DNA of 64,000 nt from contig AP027062.1 of the NCBI GenBank assembly GCA_030295365.1, positions 888,001 through 952,000 on the forward strand, written 5' to 3'. Shown here piece after piece: positions 58,708 through 64,000 of the stretch (positions within the stretch are counted from its first letter, which is position 1; every line of letters begins with the position of its first letter). Source of the stretch: Candidatus Rickettsia kotlanii. GTDB taxonomy: Bacteria > Pseudomonadota > Alphaproteobacteria > Rickettsiales > Rickettsiaceae. The notes beneath the pieces were generated by a model, which did not search any database, was not told the DNA's origin, and saw nothing but the letters and a program-made list of their open reading frames with translations. The position numbers and the translations under genes are program-made.

Positions 58708-59347
58708 TTATAGCTTCTTGTATATCATATTTATTAAAATCAGGCCAATATTTGGGTGAGAAATATAATTCAGCATAAGCTGCTTGCCAAAGCAAGAAAT
58801 TACTGATGCGATAAACCCCACCTGGTCTTATTAATAAATCTACATCCGGCATTTCAGGATCATATAAAGCGTGTTGTATATCGCTGTCACTTACTGCTTT
58901 TTTACCGCTTGTAATAATTTTTGTGCAGGCATCAACTATTTCTTGACGACTTCCATAACTAAAAGCTATACAAAGCGTTATTTTATTATTATTTTTTGTT
59001 AATTCTATAGCATCATTTATTTGTTTTTGCAATGAGCTACTTAATAAATTAAGCCTACCTATTACTTTTATTTTAATGCCGTGTTTATGTAAATTATTTA
59101 ATTCGGTCTTTAAATAAATACTTAATAATTTTATTAAGAAATCTACTTCCGTGCTTGAGCGTTGCCAATTTTCGGAAGAGAAAGTATATAAAGTTATATA
59201 AGGTATGTTAAGGTTAATAAATTCAGGCAGTAATTCACGAATTTTATCGGCTCCTGCTTTATGCCCTTCAGATTTTGTTAAGTTATGCCGATCTGCCCAA
59301 CGAGCATTACCGTCCATTATTATTGCTAAATGTTTTATGTTAGTCAT
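58667..59347 (-). CDS. uppS: Undecaprenyl diphosphate synthase
   Basis: This cis-prenyltransferase makes the C55 lipid carrier for peptidoglycan and lipopolysaccharide units. The 226-residue protein has the catalytic Asp12 in AIIMDGNARWA. Other conserved text is GHKAGADKIRELL, TLYTFSSENWQR, FSYGSRQEIVDA and the late RPGGVYRISNFLLWQAAYAE (about 178-197). The frame is intact. It heads a minus-strand run with cdsA and ftsB and overlaps cdsA by 41 bases. Confidence 0.95.
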   Translation of the reverse strand: MTNIKHLAIIMDGNARWADRHNLTKSEGHKAGADKIRELLPEFINLNIPYITLYTFSSENWQRSSTEVDFLIKLLSIYLKTELNNLHKHGIKIKVIGRLNLLSSSLQKQINDAIELTKNNNKITLCIAFSYGSRQEIVDACTKIITSGKKAVSDSDIQHALYDPEMPDVDLLIRPGGVYRISNFLLWQAAYAELYFSPKYWPDFNKYDIQEAINDYSKRKRTFGKR

Positions 59348-59387
59348 TATTTTATATTTTAGATGTTGCTGTATGGATCGATTTTTC

Positions 59388-59488
59388 CGTCATTTTGAGC
59401 GACTGCAAGGAGCGTAGCAATCTCATAAAACAATATAAAATTTCTAAGATTGTCATGCTCTTGGCTTTGCCTCTCCTCGTAATGACGA
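59388..59488. repeat. Palindromic repeat, family I
   Basis: cgtcattttgagcgactgc and cctctcctcgtaatgacg are the arms. It separates uppS from the histidine kinase gene. Confidence 0.7.
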
Positions 59489-59519
59489 TTTGGTATCTAC
59501 ACGGGAATGAAATCGGCAG

Positions 59520-60959
59520 TCATATTTTAGGTATTTCGATTCTTACCGATAGCCCACCTAAATCCTTGCTATCTTCTAAATAAATAGAGCCTTTATGATC
59601 GTTTATTATTTCTTTAGTAATAGCAAGCCCAAGTCCTACGTTACTTGCATTATCAAGCTGTCTTGCTTTATCCGATCTATAAAACGGTTTAAATACAAGG
59701 TGTGTTTCCGTATCATCTATGCCGGGACCGTTATCCTCAATAATTATAGCTACGGTAGATGAATTATCTTTTGAGGATATCTTAATTTTAGTCCCATATT
59801 TTATAGCGTTACCGATTAAATTAGACAAGGCTCTTTCAAAAGAATTCGGCTTAATGCATACTTCTAGTTTATCTAAATTAGTAGATTTTATAAATTCAAT
59901 ATTTACATGTGACCATTTGTTAAAAAAACGTTCCATCCAAGGTAATAATAAAATGTCTTCAAATTCTTCTGTACTTTCACCTTTAGCAAAATCTAAATAA
60001 GAATTTATCATTTGCTGCATAGTTAATATATCTTGTTTTAATCCTTCGCTTTCTTCGCTTGCTTCCATCAATTCAAGTTGTAGCTTCATTCTTGTTAAAG
60101 GAGTTCTAAGGTCATGAGAAATCATAGCAAGCATAGTGGTTTTTTTAGTAATTTGTTTTTCAATACGAGCTTTCATTTTTAAAAAAGCAAGCCCTGCTTT
60201 TCTTATTTCTAAGGCTCCTGAAGGTTTGAAATTGTTGCCTTTTAAAACACCTCGACCAAATTTATCCATGCTATCCGCAAGAGTGAGTATTGATTTAATT
60301 TGATTTTTGGAGAAAATAATAGAAACAGAAAGTAATATAACAGTTAAAGATATAATCCATAAAACAAATATATATACTGTAGGATTAAGTAGTAACTTTG
60401 CAGGAAAAGTAATATATAATACTCCATCTTTTAATTCTAAAAATACTTCAATTTTATTTTCCTTATTTAGTTTAACTATATTTTTTTCATGGATTTTTGT
60501 AGCTAAAATATTTTTAAATATAGTTAAAGGTTCACCTAATTTAGGCTGTTTTATAGATAACTTTTTATTAAGCTGAAACTGATAAGATAAATTAAGATAA
60601 TTTTCCGATGAATGGGTTATCTTTCTTGAATTATTTCTATGTTCTTTAATCAATGATTCTATTTCATTGATAATAATAGTACTAGTATAATATGAAACAT
60701 TATACCAATGACGATCGTAAAACAAAAATATAGCAACGATTTGTCCTATTAAAATCGGGATGATTATAATAAACATAAACCGTACAAATAATGTTCTCGG
60801 TAAAGCATATTTCAAAGAGCTTGATACAAGCAAATTTTTTAAGATTCGTCTGTGCTCACGTATTTTTATACGCTGTGTAGGCTCACTTTTAAATTCATCT
60901 TGTCTGAAACTCTTTGAAATATGCTGTAATAATTTAGATATAAAGTGCATAGCCCTCAT
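59520..60959 (-). CDS. envZ: EnvZ-type sensor histidine kinase with an N-terminal repeat insertion
   Basis: This is an inner-membrane kinase of 479 residues. Two helices (about 60-82 and 190-215) flank a periplasmic sensor region, followed by a HAMP-like linker. The dimerisation box has phospho-acceptor His282 in AMISHDLRTPLTRM. The N box is NLIGNAIKYG, and the G boxes are IEDNGPGID and NVGLGLAIT. About residues 10-52 ([20 protein letters not shown] onward) come from a palindromic repeat placed in the cytoplasmic N-terminus before the first helix. The start overlaps the response-regulator gene by 26 bases. The stimulus is unknown in Rickettsia. Confidence 0.93.
   Translation of the reverse strand: MRAMHFISKLLQHISKSFRQDEFKSEPTQRIKIREHRRILKNLLVSSSLKYALPRTLFVRFMFIIIIPILIGQIVAIFLFYDRHWYNVSYYTSTIIINEIESLIKEHRNNSRKITHSSENYLNLSYQFQLNKKLSIKQPKLGEPLTIFKNILATKIHEKNIVKLNKENKIEVFLELKDGVLYITFPAKLLLNPTVYIFVLWIISLTVILLSVSIIFSKNQIKSILTLADSMDKFGRGVLKGNNFKPSGALEIRKAGLAFLKMKARIEKQITKKTTMLAMISHDLRTPLTRMKLQLELMEASEESEGLKQDILTMQQMINSYLDFAKGESTEEFEDILLLPWMERFFNKWSHVNIEFIKSTNLDKLEVCIKPNSFERALSNLIGNAIKYGTKIKISSKDNSSTVAIIIEDNGPGIDDTETHLVFKPFYRSDKARQLDNASNVGLGLAITKEIINDHKGSIYLEDSKDLGGLSVRIEIPKI
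60803..60930 (-). repeat. Family V repeat inside envZ
   Basis: The ends aaagcatatttcaaagagc and ctctttgaaatatgctg are inverted. On the minus strand it translates as [12 protein letters not shown] and so on, as in murD. Confidence 0.9.
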
Positions 60960-61614
60960 TACGCACGGTTTTTAAATATTTCGGCTCTTTTGGGTTATCT
61001 TCTATTTTGCTTCTTATTCTTGTAATTTGTACATCGATAGAACGCATACTAAGCCCTCCCATTATTTTTGACAGTTCAAAACGACTAGTAGATTTACCGG
61101 AATTTTTTATTAATATCTCAAGTAATTTTTGTTCAGTAGAGCTAAGAGATACAATTTGATTATTCTTGGTAAATTCTTTTGTATCGGAATTATAAAAATT
61201 ATTGCCGAATTTAATTATATTCGTTTCTTTTTTAAAGTTATTATAATTATTGATTAAGTTATTTATCCGAAGTAATAATTCTCTCGGTTCAAAAGGTTTA
61301 GTTATATAATCAGAGGCACCAGCTTCAAGTCCTTTAACACGGTCATCGGCTTCCGATAAAGCAGTAAGCATAACTATAGGAATATTATTACCGGCATCCC
61401 TTATAGTAGTAGCAAAATCAAGCCCTGTTATTTCAGGTAACATAACATCTAAAATAATTAAATCATAATTAGAAGTTTTTAATAGATTTTTAGCTTCTAT
61501 AACCGAGCTTGCCGTTGAGACTAAAAATGCGTTTTTATTTAAAAATTGCTTTAAAAGCGCTAATATTCTGTTATCATCATCAACGATTAAAATATGTACT
61601 TTGTATGTATGCAT
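60934..61614 (-). CDS. ompR: OmpR-type response regulator
   Basis: This is a two-domain regulator of 226 residues. The receiver domain (about 7-118) has the acidic pair DDD (12-14), phosphorylation site Asp56 in LIILDVMLPE, Thr near 84 (MLTA) and Lys near 106 (YITKPFEP). The C-terminal winged-helix domain (about 135-226) contains SSTEQKLLEILIKN, MGGLSMRSIDVQITRIRSKI and TVRNEGYALYI. It is the cognate partner of the adjoining kinase gene. Rickettsiae keep few such systems, so it probably governs envelope genes (inference). Confidence 0.95.
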   Translation of the reverse strand: MHTYKVHILIVDDDNRILALLKQFLNKNAFLVSTASSVIEAKNLLKTSNYDLIILDVMLPEITGLDFATTIRDAGNNIPIVMLTALSEADDRVKGLEAGASDYITKPFEPRELLLRINNLINNYNNFKKETNIIKFGNNFYNSDTKEFTKNNQIVSLSSTEQKLLEILIKNSGKSTSRFELSKIMGGLSMRSIDVQITRIRSKIEDNPKEPKYLKTVRNEGYALYI

Positions 61615-61652
61615 TTATACTCGTTTAATTTAAAAAAATTGTATTTCACTAT

Positions 61653-61760
61653 TGTCATCCCGTGGCTTGACCACGGGATCTTATGTCGTGGGTCTGAAAT
61701 CCTGCGATCAAGTTACGGGATAAATACTAGTGGATTCCCGCTTTCGCAGGAATGACATAA
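61653..61760. repeat. Composite: family II copy followed by a family III end
   Basis: tgtcatcccgtggcttgacc opens a family II element, closed by tgcgatcaagttacgggata. It is immediately followed by ggattcccgctttcgcagga atgaca of family III. The two families abut here, as near 11820. Confidence 0.65.
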
Positions 61761-61818
61761 GAAATTACGGCCGTATAGTTCATGACGATTGACAATACTT
61801 TAATATAAATATAAGTTA

Positions 61819-62691
61819 ATGACAATGATAAAACCAGAGCAAATTTTTTGGCATATTTGGATTAACGGTGATTTAGTTCCTTATCAGTTTGCAAGGATTC
61901 ATGTTTTGACTCATAGCCTGCATTATTCAGGATCGGTATTTGAGGGTGAGAGAGCTTATAACGGCAAAGTTTTTAAACTAAAAGAACATACGGCGAGATT
62001 AATCAAATCAGCAGAAGCATTAGGTTTAAAAGTACCTTATAATGTAGACGAGATAATAAAAGCTCATGAACTTGTAATAAAACAAAATAATATTAAGGAT
62101 GCATATATAAGACCGCTTATTTGGTGTGGAGACGAGTCACTAAATATTACTAATCAGTCTTTATCTACTAATCTTTTGATTGCGGGTGTTCCATCTATGC
62201 CGAGGTCTTTTGAGAAAGGTATAAATTTGCATGTAAGCCGCTGGCGTAAAGCAATGCCTGATAGCACCCCAGTACAATCTAAATCTGCCGCTCAATATAA
62301 TATGGCAATAACGAGTAAAAAAGAAGCTAAGACTCTTGGCTATGATGATGCATTATTACTTGATTATGAAGGGTATATTGCTGAATGCACTACAACAAAT
62401 ATTTTCTTTGTTAAAGATCAAGTATTATATACTCCAATTGCCGATAGGTTTTTAAACGGTATAACAAGACAGACTATTATTGAAATTGCAAAAGATTTAG
62501 ATCTAGAAGTAAAAGAAGAGCGTTTAAAATTAGAGCAAATAGAGGATTTTATCGGATGTTTTGTTACAGGCACGGCAATTGAGATACAAAATATTGATTC
62601 TATAGATCTTGGCAATAAAAAGATTATTTTTGATGATTATAAAATTGCAGATCGTTTGAAAGAAGAGTATCGGCGTGTTGTTAGAGAGTAG
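61819..62691 (+). CDS. ilvE: Branched-chain amino acid aminotransferase (class IV)
   Basis: This PLP enzyme exchanges amino groups between branched-chain amino acids and 2-oxoglutarate. The 290-residue protein has [13 protein letters not shown] (35-47), the PLP lysine Lys155 in [14 protein letters not shown], and the family text [20 protein letters not shown]. An ATG two codons downstream is an alternative start. Rickettsia lacks the rest of branched-chain synthesis as generally known, so it probably works on imported amino acids. A D-amino-acid transaminase role is possible, since class IV folds are shared. Confidence 0.9.
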   Translation: MTMIKPEQIFWHIWINGDLVPYQFARIHVLTHSLHYSGSVFEGERAYNGKVFKLKEHTARLIKSAEALGLKVPYNVDEIIKAHELVIKQNNIKDAYIRPLIWCGDESLNITNQSLSTNLLIAGVPSMPRSFEKGINLHVSRWRKAMPDSTPVQSKSAAQYNMAITSKKEAKTLGYDDALLLDYEGYIAECTTTNIFFVKDQVLYTPIADRFLNGITRQTIIEIAKDLDLEVKEERLKLEQIEDFIGCFVTGTAIEIQNIDSIDLGNKKIIFDDYKIADRLKEEYRRVVRE

Positions 62692-62697
62692 AAGAAA

Positions 62698-62826
62698 CGT
62701 CATTGCGCGGAGGTATTGTCTGCGTATTGGATACCGAGTCGTTATTGCGAGCAGTCAAAGACTGCGTGGCAATCTACTCCTGAAATTGCTTTGTCGAATT
62801 ACTACGTAATTCTTCTTGCAATGACG
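62698..62826. repeat. Palindromic repeat, family I (long variant)
   Basis: cgtcattgcgcgg at one end and ttcttgcaatgacg at the other. Inside is another start-like motif, cgttattgcgagcag, so it may be two overlapping copies. Confidence 0.7.
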
Positions 62827-62861
62827 ATTTAATAAGCTAAACAATTAAAATCAAAAAAATC

Positions 62862-63746
62862 ATGCATAACATATTTAAAGGTTTAATTACCGCACTTATA
62901 ACACCTTTTAAAGATAATAAGTTAGACTTATATGCTTTAGAGAGAATTATAAAACATCAAATAAAGCATGAAGTCGATGCAGTATTAATTGCAGGCTCAA
63001 CGGGAGAAAGTAGTAGTTTAAGCTTTGAAGAATATAAATTATTACTGCAAACTAGCGTAGAAATCGTTAATAAGTGTATTCCTATAATAAGCGGGTGTTC
63101 ATCAAATAATACTATTTATGCAAGAGCACTTGCAGCGGAATCTACAAAAATCGGCGTAGATGGTTTTATGGCCAGTCCACCATCTTATGTCAAACCTACC
63201 CAACACGGGATTTATAAGCATTTTGAAGCATTGCATGAAGCGTGTAATCTACCTATTATGTTATATTCAGCTCCAACTAGAAGCGGAGTAGATTTTTCTG
63301 ATGAGACAATATTGAGACTTAGCAAGCTACCGCGTATTTTAGCATTAAAAGATTGTGGTGTAGATTTAGAACGTCCATTGCGGATCAGAGCAACAGTTAA
63401 AAAGGATTTCAATATTTTAACTGGTAATGATGAAGTAGTCTTAGCTTTTAATGCTCAAGGTGGGGTAGGGTGGATTTCTGTAGCCTCTAATATTGTTCCT
63501 AATATATGTAAAGAGCTATTAGAAAAATGGAATAAGAATGATACTAAAGGAGCATTAGAAATCCATCAGAAATTACTACCTTTATATACAACATTATTTG
63601 TAGAATCTAATCCGATTCCGATAAAATATGCTGTACATTATTTAGGTTTATGTAAAAATGAAATTAGACCCCCATTAACTGAAGCAAGCGATAGTGCCAA
63701 AAAACAAATTGAAAACATCATAACATCACTATCTATAAAAATATGA
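62862..63746 (+). CDS. dapA: 4-hydroxy-tetrahydrodipicolinate synthase
   Basis: This aldolase-class enzyme condenses pyruvate with aspartate semialdehyde, the first step towards meso-DAP. The 294-residue protein has GSTGES (45-50) with Thr47, Tyr135 and Arg140 in [12 protein letters not shown], and the Schiff-base Lys163 in [10 protein letters not shown]. The beta-barrel sequence is complete. The stop overlaps the smpB start (ATGA), so the genes are cotranscribed. Confidence 0.96.
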   Translation: MHNIFKGLITALITPFKDNKLDLYALERIIKHQIKHEVDAVLIAGSTGESSSLSFEEYKLLLQTSVEIVNKCIPIISGCSSNNTIYARALAAESTKIGVDGFMASPPSYVKPTQHGIYKHFEALHEACNLPIMLYSAPTRSGVDFSDETILRLSKLPRILALKDCGVDLERPLRIRATVKKDFNILTGNDEVVLAFNAQGGVGWISVASNIVPNICKELLEKWNKNDTKGALEIHQKLLPLYTTLFVESNPIPIKYAVHYLGLCKNEIRPPLTEASDSAKKQIENIITSLSIKI

Positions 63747-64000
63747 CTGAATATAAGAAAGTTATTGTACAAAATAAGAAAGCCCTTTTTAATTATTTTA
63801 TTGAAGAAAGATTAGAAGCGGGTATTGTATTAAAGGGTAGTGAAGTAAAGTCTCTGCGTCAAGGCAAAGCTTCTATAGAAGAAAGTCATGCGGCAGATAC
63901 CGGACATGAGGTATTTTTGTATAACTGCCATATTGCAGAATATGAAAAAGCGAATAGATTTAATCATGCTACGCGTAGACCGCGTAAATTATTGTTGCAT
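63743..64000 (+). CDS. smpB: SsrA-binding protein SmpB (partial, runs off the window)
   Basis: SmpB binds tmRNA and guides it to stalled ribosomes for trans-translation. The first 86 codons are seen: [20 protein letters not shown], then [14 protein letters not shown] and a stretch ending [10 protein letters not shown]. These match the OB-fold of SmpB. The C-terminal tail lies beyond 64000. It overlaps dapA by four bases. Confidence 0.95.
   Translation, partial: MTEYKKVIVQNKKALFNYFIEERLEAGIVLKGSEVKSLRQGKASIEESHAADTGHEVFLYNCHIAEYEKANRFNHATRRPRKLLLH

Noticed and set aside
61614-61640. A family VI arm (ctcgtttaattt) after the ompR start
   Set aside because: Only one arm is present, so I did not list it as an element; it may be a remnant or chance in AT-rich DNA.

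Overview
The window is AT-rich chromosomal DNA from a Rickettsia species (Alphaproteobacteria, obligate intracellular). Three things point there. The housekeeping proteins are of rickettsial type. Many genes are dead or dying. Most distinctive are the dozens of short palindromic repeats, which sit between genes and also in frame inside genes, as is known for Rickettsia palindromic elements (RPEs). The many pseudogenes and repeats suit a spotted-fever-group or related Rickettsia better than the most reduced typhus-group genomes, but I cannot name the species.

I use private labels for the repeat families: I = cgtcattgcgagg...ctcgcaatgacg; II = ccgtggcttgaccacgg...ggatcccg; III = cattcccgc...gcgggaatgac; IV = translates as YTLVRED...YKLP; V = translates as [10 protein letters not shown] = ctcgtttaatttgg...ccaaattaaac. 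They are read by eye and are not database families; boundaries are good to roughly 10 bases.

Layout. 1-5.8 kb: proS, a broken Fic gene, a small membrane protein, and ruvA and ruvB separated by a leucine-rich-repeat-like gene killed by stop codons only. 5.8-10 kb: an MsbA-like ABC exporter, an AmpG-type permease and a D,D-carboxypeptidase. 10-15 kb, minus strand: rlpA, a BON-domain lipoprotein, yciB, an FTR1/cupredoxin iron-uptake pair, a tiny membrane peptide and an FKBP isomerase. 15-25 kb: a dioxygenase-fold exported protein, a tiny LptM-like lipoprotein, a TlpA-like protein lacking one active-site cysteine, sppA, dut, slt, an orphan gene with an unusually strong promoter and Shine-Dalgarno sequence, ldcA and addB. 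25-30 kb: a dead secreted protein, a glutamine-amidotransferase-like hydrolase, coxA and coxB with a dead acetyltransferase between them, and a dead HldE-like nucleotidyltransferase. 30-38 kb: an M23 endopeptidase, lspA, a BamF-like lipoprotein, murD-ftsW-murG and a lipoprotein. 38-45 kb is a graveyard: an unknown pseudogene, a wholly decayed RND efflux operon (pump, fusion protein, outer-membrane factor) and an Rpn-nuclease pseudogene next to an intact glycosyltransferase. 45-56 kb: dapF, mtaB, pheS-pheT, dnaN, a frameshifted DUF1653 gene, a DUF3576 gene and leuS. 56-61.6 kb, minus strand: an orphan, rnd, ftsB-cdsA-uppS and an EnvZ/OmpR-type two-component pair. 61.8-64 kb: ilvE, dapA and the start of smpB.

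Functionally the window is rich in cell-envelope work: meso-DAP synthesis (dapA, dapF), peptidoglycan precursors (murD, murG, uppS), polymerisation (ftsW), turnover and recycling (dacF, slt, ldcA, M23, rlpA, ampG), lipoprotein and signal-peptide processing (lspA, sppA) and phospholipid synthesis (cdsA). The most notable structural theme is how far palindromic repeats have entered proteins. They lie inside rlpA, coxB, addB, murD, murG, pheT and envZ, and they supply the C-terminal codons of murD, lspA, leuS, mtaB, the glycosyltransferase and the LptM-like peptide.
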